DNA of 64,000 nucleotides from Bombyx mori (Eukaryota > Arthropoda > Insecta > Lepidoptera > Bombycidae), in contig NC_085107.1 in assembly GCF_030269925.1 (NCBI RefSeq), forward strand, positions 16,246,001 to 16,310,000, given 5' to 3'. The translations under genes and the position numbers were made by a program. Shown here one piece after another: positions 1-12,311 of this stretch (its first letter is position 1; each line of letters opens with the position of its first letter). A model generated the notes under the pieces. The model worked only from the letters and a program-made list of their open reading frames with translations, ran no database searches and was not told the origin of the DNA.

Positions 1-83
1 TCTCTTTTTCTCTTGTTTTAAAACGGTCTTTTGTACCCTAAATAATGAATTTTGATAAATGATTTTGAATAAATTTTGGTATA

Positions 84-1218
84 ATAGGTTGGGGAAAAGG
101 TTTCTCCGCATTTTTTTTTAAAGAAAATTCACAACATTTTTTAATATAGGTTTTTTACATTCAATTAAAGTATGTAGGTACCATTTTGTTCGATAACTGT
201 TTGCCATCTTGTAGGTAGAGACATGATCCCATTGCTATAGAAATTATGGTGCTTCTGATCAAAATACCGTGACGATTCGTTTTGGCAGTCCTCTCGTGAT
301 GTTAACCTGACACTGCCTAAAGAATTCTGAAGAAACCGAAACCGATTAATTCCGGCGGCTTTCTCTCAACTTCTTGCTTTAATCTCATCAGATGTTCGCA
401 GTAGAGTTCAGAATCGATGGTCTTGCCTGGTGGTAACAGCACGTAATGAATAATGCCCTTCCAATCTCACCACACACACAGCATCACCTAGTTGCAAAGT
501 AGCCCGGGTTTCGCCAGTCTGTGAAGCCTGACCGGCCTTTGTCGACGACCTTTTTCGCACGTTTTCAGTTTTCGTTTCAGTTTCTTCAAAAATGGTTCGG
601 TTTCATTACGTCGTAATAAAGAATCACAAATGAGTGCACGGTTCATTAGGTTTCTTTTACTGAACTCCTGAGGTACCCAAATATCGAGCTTTTTTGTGTA
701 CCCAATTTTTTTCATATGCACCAAAACTGTTTTATGGTCAATTCCCAGTTCTTCAGCTACGCCGTAACGACTGATATGCCGAGCTTACTCCACTTTTTCA
801 AAAATGGCATCCTTTAATTCCGTGATAGGGCGACTAGAGCGACGTTCATCTTTGACATCAAAATTTCCGGATTGAAAACGCTTAAACCAAATTTGCGCTA
901 CTCTCACAGACACTGCACAAATTCCATAAACATCGCAAATCTTTTTCGGGGCTTGCGTTGCTTTTATACCTTTTTTGTAGTAAAATTTTAAAATGTATCG
1001 AATTTCTTCATTAGATTCACTCATCTTGACAGTACGAAAAATCAATAAAAATCACACATTTTCCTAATTTGAATGTGAAATTATCTTCTTTAATATTTAA
1101 ACTTTTAATGATACAAAACCAGCCAGATACAAATAGGCTATACTATTTGGCTATCCAGAGATTTTATTACAAGTTGATACATACTATAATACGAAAAGAC
1201 TTTTTCCCCAACCTATTG
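84..1218 (-). mobile_element. Mariner-family transposon, deleted
   Basis: Inverted ends AATAGGTTGGGGAAAAGGT (left) and its complement ACTTTTTCCCCAACCTATT (right), next to TA dinucleotides, bound about 1.13 kb. The ends match over about 17 bp with one mismatch. The interior carries a broken mariner transposase on the minus strand. The element is well short of a 1.3-kb mariner, consistent with an internal deletion. Confidence 0.85.
165..1024 (-). pseudogene. Mariner transposase, frameshifted and internally deleted
   Basis: The N-terminus (from ATG at 1,024) has the HTH sequence with VRVAQIWFKRFQSGNFDVKD; a stop follows. Further on are KKIGYTKKLDIWVPQEFS and RNLMNRALICDSLLRRNETE. After a frame change comes a D-W-K-G-I-I-H-Y-V-L-L-P-P-G block with a stop inside it, then a jump to the C-terminal TRWQTVIEQNGTYI. 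The stretch that should carry the second and third catalytic Asp (HDNARPH and SPD...D) is missing, so the copy cannot be active. Confidence 0.85.
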
Positions 1219-1898
1219 TAAAAATAAAAAAGTTTAGTCGTGTTGAATTTCTTAATACAGTGTTTAGTCAGTTTATACAGAAGTTTATGTTAACGTCATA
1301 GTAGCTTAATAGATAGGCCTAGGCGCGTAAAATGTACAAAACCATTAAAAAAATTGACGGTAGCGCATATTTTGAGCCCGTACGCTACGTGTCTTCTTTT
1401 TTTTTTAAATAGGGAGATAGCCGCTATACAATACAATTGACACTTCGATCTCATATATTAAGGCAAATTACGGTACTAATAGCGCCTTTCTTTTTTCTTT
1501 TCAAAACCTTCCTGTAACAATGTCCATGAGTGACGCTGATTGTTTATGATTATGTTGTTCATTCATAATTACGTCTGCGTTCTTCTTTTTAAATGATTTC
1601 AACACTTTAATATCATATAAATTTATTTAATGGAAATATATTAATTAATTAGTTCCGAAAGTCTAACGAAAAAACAACATTTTACAAAGAGTTTTTATCG
1701 AAATATTTACGATCGATTTAACGTTGAAACTGCTTTTACACGCAAAATTACGATTCAGTGCACGGGCCGTATGGATCGGAAAATATTTTAAAGCAAACAT
1801 GTGTCCGTGACAGTGATGGCTTTACATACCTGGTTTCATTTTCCGTTGAATTACATTACATGCGACTATTAAAAAAACAATTACCGTGTTATTTTGAA
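1219..1898. other. Non-coding, no feature seen
   Basis: This is AT-rich sequence between the mariner and the Bm1 SINE. No exon, repeat or structured element is recognised. Confidence 0.6.
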
Positions 1899-2335
1899 GT
1901 CGTCGTGGCCTAAAGGATAAGACGTCCGGTGCATTCGTATATAGCAATGCAATGATGTTCGAATCCCGCAGGCGGGTACCAATTTTTCTAATGAAATACG
2001 TACTCAACAATTGTTCACGATTGACTTCCACGGTGAAGGAATAATATCGTGTAATAAAAATCAAACCCGCAAAATTATAATTTGCGTAATTACTGGTGGT
2101 AGGACCTCTTGTGAGTCGGCACGGGTAGGTATCACCGCCCCGCCTATTTCTGCCGTGAAGCAGTAATGCGTTTCGGTTTGAAGGGTGGGGCAGCAGTTGT
2201 AACTATACTGAGACCTTAGAACTTATATCTCAAGGTGTGTGGCGCATTTACGTTGTAGATGTCTATGGGTTCCAGTAACCACTTAACACCAGGTGGGCTG
2301 TGAGCTCGTCCACATATCTAGGCAATAAAAAAAAA
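1899..2335 (+). repeat. Bm1 SINE, full length
   Basis: A tRNA-derived head carries A box TGGCCTAAAGG (1,906-1,916) and B box GTTCGAATCC (1,957-1,966). The Bm1 body follows (GGTGGTAGGACCTCTTGTGAG, GTGAAGCAGTAATGCGTTTC, ACTTATATCTCAAGGTG, CACTTAACACCAGGTGGGC) with an A-rich tail. The length of about 436 bp equals that reported for Bm1. It is the only copy here that keeps its pol III promoter. Confidence 0.93.
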
Positions 2336-2869
2336 TTAACAATAAAAGACACTAGTTTGTTTCGAGTGAACAGTAAGCACGTTTAATTAAACGACATTTT
2401 GTAAGCTGATTAACTTATCGTATAATTACGTAGCCGTCTTGTTAGCAAATAATTAACTGAAACGGTTTAGTAATTGTCGATCGACTGAAGAATCAATAGA
2501 AGTGTAATTGATTAATAATTAATATTTCACGTTGTAGCTGTTTCCAATTTTCAATATTCGTTTGTCGTCGAATGTTGTTGCGATGGGAGAGTCAAGTAGT
2601 TCAGACGAGTCATTATTCATTAAAGCTAGAACTTGCATATTGACCAACCAGGTAGTCAATCAGCGTGGATTTCAAAGAGCTTATTGTATACTCAAATATT
2701 GGGGCTGCAAACGTGTGCATGCGTGTGACAAGTGATTTAATAGTCAGGTCGCATTCGTCAATGTAACAAACGGACAAAGCAATCCCGCGCGCACCGAGTT
2801 AATTGAAATCATCATAGAACAACGATTGTTTGTTTATAAAACCGTGAATCTCTTATTATTTAAACATAT

Positions 2870-3000
2870 TAGCGGACCTCACAAACGTCCTGTGAATGCA
2901 TACAAAAAAGTTCATTCGAATCGGTCCAGCCGTTTAGGAGGAGTTCAGTGACATACACACATACAGTCGAATTATGTATACAAGTATAAAGATGTATATC
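2870..3000 (+). repeat. Dispersed lepidopteran repeat tail
   Basis: GGTCCAGCCGTTTAGGAGGAGT followed by CAGTGACATACACACATACA and an A/T-rich end is a sequence I recognise as recurring in moth genomes, probably the 3' end of a retroposon. Class and exact limits are not determined. Confidence 0.5.
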
Positions 3001-3459
3001 TATTACTGAATGCTGTCAGTCGTGACCATGAAATTTTGTAAATCATAAATTTGATTAACGACTCGCGAATTCTGAGGGCTTACTACTTTCACTGTACAAG
3101 AATTCAATACAATTACACAAACGAGTCTGGAGCTTATGAATCTGAGATAAATTCTACGATAAATGTTTGATGCATATAGACTTTAAAAGAAGAAACTAAA
3201 TAGTTTTACATAAACATCAGTTAAACCGTACGCGCTAAAATATTACTTTATAAATTGCATAACGCTTTACCTTTGTATTTTGTTTGGTAAGCGCTAATGA
3301 TAACATTTTAGTCTCATCTTAAAAAGCATTTTTTTTAAATTGTATTGCGTCGTTATGCCCCGGGTTTATCAATCGAAGCGTAGTAACATGACTGAGCTCG
3401 AATTATCATGCAAGCCTCAAGATCTTAACACTCTCACAGCTGAACGACGGCGACGGATT

Positions 3460-3525
3460 TTTTTATTTTTTTTATTTCTTAGATGTTTGGACGAGCTCAC
3501 AGCCCACCTGGTGTTAAGTGGTTAC
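3460..3525 (-). repeat. Bm1 SINE, 3'-end fragment
   Basis: A T-rich run followed by GACGAGCTCACAGCCCACCT and GGTGTTAAGTGGTTAC is the Bm1 3' end in reverse orientation, truncated after about 60 bp. Confidence 0.8.
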
Positions 3526-4111
3526 TTAATCTTACCCTTATGCTCCGTGTATCTATCTGCGACTTTATTTTCGTGTGTGTTCTTGTGTGTTCACTTCATG
3601 TCTTAGTTTAGAATCTAATTATTTATAAATTCAAAAAGATGAATTGAGCAACAATCAAAAGTTTAAAATTCAAATCTAATGTACATCTTAAATATTGGTT
3701 TGTGCTGTCTATAGTGTCCATGACTGTATCAGATAATTTCGTGTGAGTTCAATCCTTCCGTTACTTAATCTATGACAGACGGGGACCCTAGCGTACCAAC
3801 TGGGGGAAGATTGCATCCTGGATGTATGTAATTCGCGGCGACAGGGTCAACGTTATTGATTACTATACATTGCGACCTTACTCGACCGAATGTTACACAA
3901 ACACTGTGTTGAGAACATTATCAAATATTGTTCAAAATATGTATTATCGATATACCTTAATAATTTTGTTACTTAGTCTAATATAAAAATTATTGAGTAT
4001 TAGATGATTACACGTTGATTTTTCATTTGATCAGATCTTTATTTCACTAAAATTATTGAATTTATAACAAAAACAAACATCCTACATGTTACATTTATCC
4101 GTTAATATCGT

Positions 4112-4450
4112 TATATCGTCTTTTCGCATTAAAAGTGTACAATTTCGAAAAATATTCGAAATTGAATTAATATGCGGAATCATTTGGTATCACCAGTATT
4201 TTTCTCATAAATACTGTCAAAAGAGCGTAATTTCGTTTTTTTGTTTTACCTTTATTTTGACTACTATTAACAAAATTAATACAAAATTTTATCTTACTTT
4301 AAAAGACAGATAATGTAACTGGTAAAAAATTAAAAATAAATGTTGCAAAGATGATTAATATTAAAAATATCACATGTTAAACCTTAAAGCACTCTCCTGT
4401 AAAATTAGTAAGTTTTGAGATTATACTGTTTTAATGCGAGAAGACGATAT
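4112..4450. mobile_element. MITE, copy 1
   Basis: The left end ATATCGTCTTTTCGCATTAA and the right end TTAATGCGAGAAGACGATAT are inverted repeats of about 23 bp. The interior is AT-rich with no coding sequence. A related copy lies in the opposite orientation at 49,076-49,398; shared internal blocks include AATACTGTCAAAAGAGCGTA and AAAGACAGATAATGTAACTGG. Confidence 0.82.
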
Positions 4451-5684
4451 GTTAAAACGCACAGAACTTGAGTGAAATAACGTTTAAAGTGCCTTGTTAA
4501 ACAGTTTACTCGAACGTCGAGCTTGTAAACCGCCTGAGAGAAAATCCGCTTTGCTCTATCATTACGCTCTTTGATATTAATTAGTCATTTTCCGACAACA
4601 AGTTCATACAAGTGCCCTGGTTCTAGTCTAATCCAGGCGAAATGTTTCAAACGGAAAACGTATTTTCCGAATACTGCAGAGACATTTGCCTCTATATTTG
4701 TATATCAAAACATTAATGCTTGTCTCGTAACAGACGATAGTAAAATTGAGTGCATGTATGTAGTTGTATGTAATTATACGTACTAGAGGTCCCGCAGTAG
4801 TCGAAATTCGACTATAATTAATTGGAATTGTAAGTTTGTACACTATTATGATTGTATTTTATACTTCTATAATCAGAAATTACGCCAAGACTACACTATA
4901 AAAAATATTAATTAGTAAAGACAAACAATATTTAATCTATTCTCATTTTGACAATAGACGTCAAGAACAAAATTATTTAATTTTATTATTTATAATTATT
5001 ATTCAAAAAAAATATTAGCATTGTGCACTTCTTCTCTATATTCTTTATAAGTGTGGAAAATTTCATACTCCTCCGCAAGCGCAATTTTCGTAAAAAGGGA
5101 TACAAAGTTTTTGCTTCACGTATTAATATATAGATACGTAAAATGTATGTTATTATGTACGTAGGACGTTCGAATTAAACAATCATGTGTGACGGGGTTT
5201 GGGCAGACAATGGAAACGTTCTATAAGATTAGATTAAACAATGTATTAGAATATTATATATACGGTTGTTGATACTTAAGCGACTTGAGGAAAATATAAT
5301 ACGAGTATATTGCAATATAATATGTTTCAAATTATATAACATAATAATATTAAAAGTTACATCTACAGTTCCAGGATGCATTTATCGAAGTTCGGATGAG
5401 GAAATTGAAGTATAAGTACCAAGAATAATATAAACACCACACAAACATAGCTATGTCTAAGACACGAGACAGTGTATGTCAAAGTATTATATTTTATCAG
5501 AAGAACAGTTTAATTATTATCCTTTGAAAAAAATTCAGTCGTCAATACTCTGACACGTGGTACCTACCTACAAGCAGACAACAAGAAGACTAATTTTCGT
5601 AAATTCATTTGGACATCCTATTGGATTATATTTATGAAATGTATGTAAACGAAAAAACAAAAAGGGTTTTTTAGAGTTACATAT
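4451..5684. other. Non-coding, no feature seen
   Basis: AT-rich sequence without recognised exons or repeats. Confidence 0.5.
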
Positions 5685-6190
5685 ATAGTGCTTATTGTAA
5701 AACCTTGATCGCGACGGGACAACGCAAAGCCGCAGTCGCCCAAACATGTCTTTTCAGATCCCCCGGATTCATTCTCGGTACTTTTAGGACCCTCAAGCAC
5801 CCGACGAACTAACTAAGCCTCACACTAGACACAGACCACTCAGTTTCTCGTCGGATCTCGTCATATCTGAATATTGGTTCAAGATTTTCCTGAATTTGAA
5901 ATAATAACAAGATTATATTAGTATTATTTTCGTCCGTCGCATCACTTTAGTTTGAAATAATGTAATTCATATCAATATCATAAGTTCTTTTCCATAGACA
6001 CAGCCCACTGATTTTCTCGCCGAATCTTCTCATTGGGTCGCGATTCCGATCCGGTAGAGTACATTATGCGAGGCACTGCTCTTGCTAGGGCTAGTGTTAG
6101 CACATTCTCTCAAGTTGAGCTCGTGAGTTCACCTACTCGTCCCTGCGTATCTGGAATAGCCTCTCAGGCTACCAGCAAATAGGTAAATAG
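5685..6190 (+). repeat. Dispersed repeat family B, copy with internal insert
   Basis: This shares with copies at 26,985, 44,375, 45,040 and (reverse) 17,098 the blocks CAGCCCACTGA-TTTCTCGCCG, TCAGTGGGTCGCG and GCACTGCTCTTGCTAGG. The first part (AGCCGCAGTCGCCC...TCAAGCAC) matches the longer 44.4- and 45.0-kb copies. A segment of about 130 bp (5,864-5,995) is shared only with the 17.1-kb copy. Probably a retroposon 3' region; family name unknown to me. Confidence 0.75.
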
Positions 6191-8094
6191 AAAATAATTC
6201 TAAAAACGTCACTTTCTTAATAGACGAGTAGGTCTTTGTTCAAAATAATTTTTAAATCTTGTATTTAATAGAGTTACTAATAATACAGTCTTATGATATA
6301 TATGTGTAGGTACATAAAATCGTTAAAATTTAATAAAAATGTACACTGAATTTCTGCTTGAAGTGCAACTCGGTTTCTAATTATGTAAATTAAGAAAACG
6401 TCAACAAGCAAACGAAACGGAAATTTTCATTAAGATTTTACGGACATTATGAATATAATGTAATTTGTTGGTTTAGCGAGTCGCCGACATAATTAAAAAC
6501 AGTTTTAGGTATTTGAAATATTTTTTAGATGATTTTTTTTCTAAACGTATTATTGTAAATGTTTATTTTTTTAAACATGAAAGAAACATATCAAATGAAT
6601 GTACTTGAATGCATGAATGAACTTCCTCCTTTTTTTTTTAACGTTGTTAGTATAAATACTAAATGCGATTATTCAAACGTTATAATTGAAAAGAAAATAG
6701 TTGAATCACGTCGTCCAGTGAGTGAACAAACCGCTGTAAAGTGCTTTTAAGTGCAATTGCGCATATAAATCGAATAATCCAGAAAGGAGTTTAATAAATT
6801 CATCCCCTAAGTGTTTGTTTTGCGAGAAAATGGAAAATGAATTTCACCAATGAATAAAAATGCCATATTAGAGTAGATTTGTAAAAATAAAGGATGTTTG
6901 TTGTGTTAGATAAAATAACAAAACACCGAATTATTTATCAAAATAAATTAGATATTGGAACTTTAGAAAATAAGTAGCTATTTCTAAACAAATTATCAAA
7001 CAATAATATTTTGTTCTCATGTAATTGCTTAACATATTGAATGCTTCTGTCTTTGTTTGGTTAAATTCAATTTATTTATGTTAATTCTTAATTCGTAAGC
7101 TATGAATGATTAATTAAAAGACGTGGATATTATGTTAAGGTATAATGGGCATAATATATTTCTTTTCAAAGAGACTCCTGTAAAATTCGGCAATATTATA
7201 TATTTAAATGTACCTAAAATGTTATTTTTGTAATTATAAACTAGAAGAAACATGCGTGATCAGAACATGTCCGATTCGCCAGTTCATAGAACAACAAGAG
7301 TAAATTCTTCGACCAAGCCAATTCGGTAGACCGAATTTCCAGGTTATCATTGTTAGCAACCATGATATTCCTTTATTAATTTAAGCTTATTAGATTAAGC
7401 CAATAAATGCTCGCTAAATTAATAACGTGACGCGTTTGCCTGGTAATTCGAAAACGACCGTTAACCTCGCCATCTACTTTCGAATATTCCACCCTATCCA
7501 AGATTCAAGAAAAAGTTTCCTGAGACTCAATTTATCATAGCCAGACGTCTACGGTGCATCCGGTACACGTTCAGAAACGCTCAGTACATAGGGAAAAGTT
7601 GCGAAAAAGTTTGCGGAAAATTTAATATTCTGTTCGTTCCCGATTTAGTACATGTACAATGTGTAAAGTACCTATAAAACGTGTGGACTAATTAACCGTC
7701 AATCTAAAACTAGTCTTGTTGAAATATTCACCGCACATGATCGTTTTTATAATGAAGACAATGTAATTAGTGAATATGGGATCGGTCATTATAAACCTAT
7801 TCAGATCGGTGGCCAGTATTCGTTAGGTGGTTATCGATTTAATTAAAACTAATTGTTCGAACGTTCGAATCTCGTAGCCGTAGCCGAGGGACTTGATAAA
7901 CGGACGTAGCTGTGGCAACATTCAAGTTTTCGGCAACTCGTTTAATATAAAAAAGTACGTTCGCCTTGTTTATCTGATATTTACTAGTGTACATTTCCAG
8001 CACCCGTAACGGAGGAAAATCCCTAGTTTAAAGGTCAAGTTGAATTTGTAACAAAATTACTATTTCTGAGACTCACTCCCCTCGCACTATCTGA
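6191..8094. other. Non-coding, no feature seen
   Basis: AT-rich sequence; no exon or recognised repeat. Confidence 0.5.
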
Positions 8095-9060
8095 CCCGAC
8101 GTCCGATATTTGCCCGAGACCAGAACCGCAGAAGAGTAGGCGGGTTCCTGTGTTCATTCAATCAACACTACAATCAGATTCGCGGCGCCACCTCGAGGAC
8201 GCTCGACTGACGGCGCGTCGAGGCAATCGTCGACGTCCAACAACTTCAGGCCGCCCGGGCGATTACACTGATGTTCCGGGATACCTCACTGGGTCAGATC
8301 CAGCCGGCCAGGTCGGAACGCGATACACCGCTGACCGGCTCTTCCACAGTACGTCCAGCGACGATAGCGACAACGACCACGTGGACCGCAGCCGCTACCG
8401 CGTCATCTTATTTTCCTGGTGCCAGCGTTCTAGAGTGACGGTAGCATGCGGCACAGCCTCGACCTTCTCAAATCGCCTCGTGACCAGAGGATGGCAGAGG
8501 ACGAACGCCATCCTCCTGCTCCCGGCTCGGCGACATCGGTATGGCGCCAAGAGGGAAGAAGAGTTGTCCGTCTCCCATTCCGAGACCTCCTCGAAATAGT
8601 GGACTAGCAGAAGAGTTTTTTTTTTATTGCTTAGACGGATGGACGAGCTCACAGCCCACCTGATGTTAAGTGGTTACTGGAGCTCATAGACATCTACAAC
8701 GTAAATGCGCCACCCACCTCGAGATATAAGTTCTAAGGTCTCAGTACAGTTACGACGGCTACCCCACCCTTCGAACCGAAACGCATTACTGCTTCACGGC
8801 GGAAATAGGCGGGGTGGTGGTACCTACCCGTGCGGACTCCCAAGAGGTCCTACCACCAGTAGAATCGTAGCTATGGCGATCGGCAGCGATAGGTCGAGTC
8901 CTATCTTCGCGATCAGGACGCGGCGCTATTGCGCGAAAGAAAGCAGTACGTGAAAGTGATCTCTGCCGCGTCCTTGCCGTAACTATTAGAGTGGTGGCAC
9001 TTCCGCAACTCGAAGCATCTCTCAACTGGATCCAAGTGCATCCATAATGACAAAGAGACA
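8095..9060. other. GC-rich island split by a Bm1 SINE, origin unknown
   Basis: About 520 bp before the SINE and 200 bp after it are GC- and CpG-rich in an AT-rich intron. A long plus-strand frame (8,150-8,599) is open but has no ATG start and no domain that I recognise; the opposite strand is also partly open, as expected of GC-rich DNA. It may be a relic of a transposable element or a regulatory CpG block. I could not assign it. Confidence 0.4.
8616..8861 (-). repeat. Bm1 SINE, 5'-truncated
   Basis: From the T-run (A-tail) through GACGAGCTCACAGCCCACCT, CATTACTGCTTCACGGCGG and AGAGGTCCTACCACCAGT, about 246 bp of the Bm1 3' body in reverse orientation. It lies inside the GC-rich block. Confidence 0.92.
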
Positions 9061-11241
9061 CGACAGACAACACGTAAGGCAGTAAGTGGAAATCACACAA
9101 AACCTAACAACGTTATGATGGAAGTATGTTTCCAATTTAATTCTAAGTGTTCTACGGGCGATATGGAAGAGAGCAAATACAATGTTCGCGGGCTGTAGAC
9201 TTGTGCTACGTTCGATATAGATAAAATGAATCGTTTCAGAACAAACCATCATCCTCCAACCCTATGAGCATTACTATGTCACTCAAATTCTTTAGAAAGC
9301 TCTAAGTTCTTCGAAACGGGGTTAACAGCATTTTAACCAGATTCTAAAACAAGAGTTCTATAATCGAGAAAATAGAAAACTTCGATAGTAAAATTTAAGT
9401 ATTATCGTTTCATATATCCCACCCGGAGCGTCCTTTCTCGCCGACAGTTATTGTGCTTTTGATTCAGCTTGCCAAGGGCTATTGAGCTATCTCACGATGA
9501 CAATATCGACATAGAGCTCATATAGGAACACTTATCCAATGAAGTAATGTACCAGGGTATCAATAACTCATAGGGGAACACTTATCCAATGAAGTAGTGT
9601 ACCAGGGTATCAATAACAGAACTACCACTTAAAACTCAGCTCACTGACGCTTAACGCTGCTAAAAGGTGGTATTTTAATTGCTATGTGTTCACTTTTAAT
9701 ATGAAGGTAAACCAGAATGAGTTATACAATTTTTTTTAAGATTTACCCGTTCTAAAGTACTTTTCATCTTACTACATACATTTACCGTTCAATTTAAGTT
9801 TACATGAAAATATAATGTTTTCGAAAAGATAGAATAAAACCAAATAAAATCATACCTGTAACTCGGGATATGAAAAACTCCCATGACAAAGGAAAAACGT
9901 ATTAAAGTAAAATGAAATAATAAAAGCAAAAACCCTACGTTCCACTATCGGTAAGTGTGCACACATTTCGAGGCCTCGTCGTGGCTCCACCCCAGGGCTT
10001 TCGTCGGGCCCATTAAGAATATTAACGACAACACTTCCAATAGCAAGATTCTAGCTCTTATTTAGATACGAAATTGAATTAAAATCATTTATTTCTAAAT
10101 AGGCAAAAGCATATAATGAAATATGTATAGTCTTATTTAAACCTATAAATTTTGATGAGTTCATTGTACTCATAAATATTGTGAAATTCCATTATTTTCA
10201 AATACCAAGTATATTCTTCTCAATCTTTTCTACACAATTATTAAGCTTTTATTGGTTGTATGTGTTTATCTCTTCTTAAAACCAATGTTCCTGGGTAACA
10301 ACAAGAGCCGCTGCAATCCCAGCAGACAGTCCTATACTACGACTGCTACAATTTGTTAGATTGCTAGCACTCTATTGAACAGATGACAAAAACGGATTCG
10401 ATTTGTACAGAATTTGTCGGAACCCTTTAACTTTCAAACATGTATGAACATTATTATGCATGTTAAAATTCAAGCAAGCATTTTAAATTACGTTAAACTC
10501 AAGTAGTTTACTTTTAGTCCGCAAATTTTTTTATGTAAATTTAGAGGTATTCATAAACATAATTGAAATCAAATTCAAACATGACGATATCGTTACTTAG
10601 AAAATATCATTATCACAAATTATTTCAACGTTTATATCAATTCGATTTCGCACCCAACGATCAAACCATGTTTCAACATTTAATTAGTCATTAGAAAACA
10701 AAGATTACTTATCTGTTCTTATCGATCGATGGAGTTAGCGGAATGGAAGACGATCACAGGAATAAGATGAACTCATCTCCCTGTCTCGAAGACAATGTTG
10801 TCATTATTGATAACATGGTTTTTTCATAAGAGTTCTTTACATTTTCCTGTTATTTTTATGTAACGATAGAACCCGATTGCATTCCCGATTTCAAGAACAT
10901 TTAATTTTTATTAACCTACTATGATCTATAAATTTACCTAGGCTCCTAGAACAGTGTTTATACGGCTCGCGTCCCTCCAACATCCGTACCCACTTTCAAT
11001 CCTCTCACAAAACCTACCAATTGTCTCGGGATTTATTTACCAAAGGTTGCTAAGCCCTGGCTACTTTCCTCCAGCAATAGCCACTCGAAATAAAAATAAA
11101 AGTAAAAAGTCTTCAAATACTAAAAAGAAATCAGAATATTAAACGTTTATAATGGGTTTATATCGTAACCAATAATTTTTAGCTCTATCAAACAATTATG
11201 AATAACATCTTTGACAGTTTTCGTGTAACATAAAGGACTAA
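9061..11241. other. Non-coding, one small tandem duplication
   Basis: AT-rich sequence with no exon. The only structure seen is a 50-bp tandem repeat at 9,517-9,616. Confidence 0.5.
9517..9616. repeat. 50-bp tandem duplication
   Basis: Two head-to-tail 50-bp units share GAACACTTATCCAATGAAGTA and GTGTACC-type sequence GTACCAGGGTATCAATAA, differing at about three bases. Confidence 0.92.
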
Positions 11242-11971
11242 TAGCCCGAGAGCCCGTGGGATCTACCTGTATGTATTTGACCAGACCTGAATTTTCGTAC
11301 ATTGAGACCCCTATACCTACCATGCATGAGGTGGGGACTCATTAAGCTCAAAGTGGTCGACGCGCCGAGCGCTCAGGTAGGACAGGTACCGATTTTGACG
11401 GATTTTAAATCCATTTGACCACGTCTGCCGTTTTGAAATTTTGAAAATATATGATTATTATTATTATCGGAAAATAAGAATGGCAGACCATTATCGCGCA
11501 TTTTACTTTGTGGCAGACCACTTTGAAAATGCTAAATTGCATTGAAAATGCAAAATTTTGAAAGTAAGTGACTAGATCTGCCATTGATTTAATAATATGT
11601 TGTTTATTATAGTCTTAAAAACTTATATTGATCACGGCAGACCTCTACATTGCGTACATACATCAACATATAATAAAATCTTAGCTACTACCCGGCCAGA
11701 TGTATATTATGTTTTCCGTTCACTGTTTTAGAGGAATATAATTTACTTGCGATTTACTTTAGCAATGTATTTACCGAAATTAATATTTTTTTATATTCTA
11801 TATACTAAACTTCATTAGTTAGACAATAAAGAAGTGATTTTTTTATGGAATAATTATAAATAATACGGTATAATGCTGATCAAAAAAGAATTCAATTCCT
11901 CATTTTTATTTCGTCAAGACAAAATTTAAAAGTGTTAAATCAGTTAAAAAAATATATCATGCATGCATTAC

Positions 11972-12096
<125 letters not shown>

Positions 12097-12311
12097 TCAC
12101 AAATATACTCACAAAATATGGAAGTTGGTCACCTTCGAACCCTTTGAAGGCATATATGTTGTCCTGCTCAATCCAACCATACTCCAATGGGTCTAAAGTT
12201 GTGAGTTGCTTTTTTTGACTTAATCACCAATGTTCCTGGTAAGTTGATAACAATTCTTTCTCGAACATGTTCAGATGAATTTACGTTCATTTTACAATTT
12301 ATGTTTTATTT

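Larger units (their letters stand above)
2336..4111. other. Non-coding, mostly unassigned
   Basis: Apart from a retroposon-tail-like repeat (2,870-3,000) and a Bm1 fragment (3,460-3,525) I see no gene or element. Open frames here are short and lack family resemblance. Confidence 0.5.
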
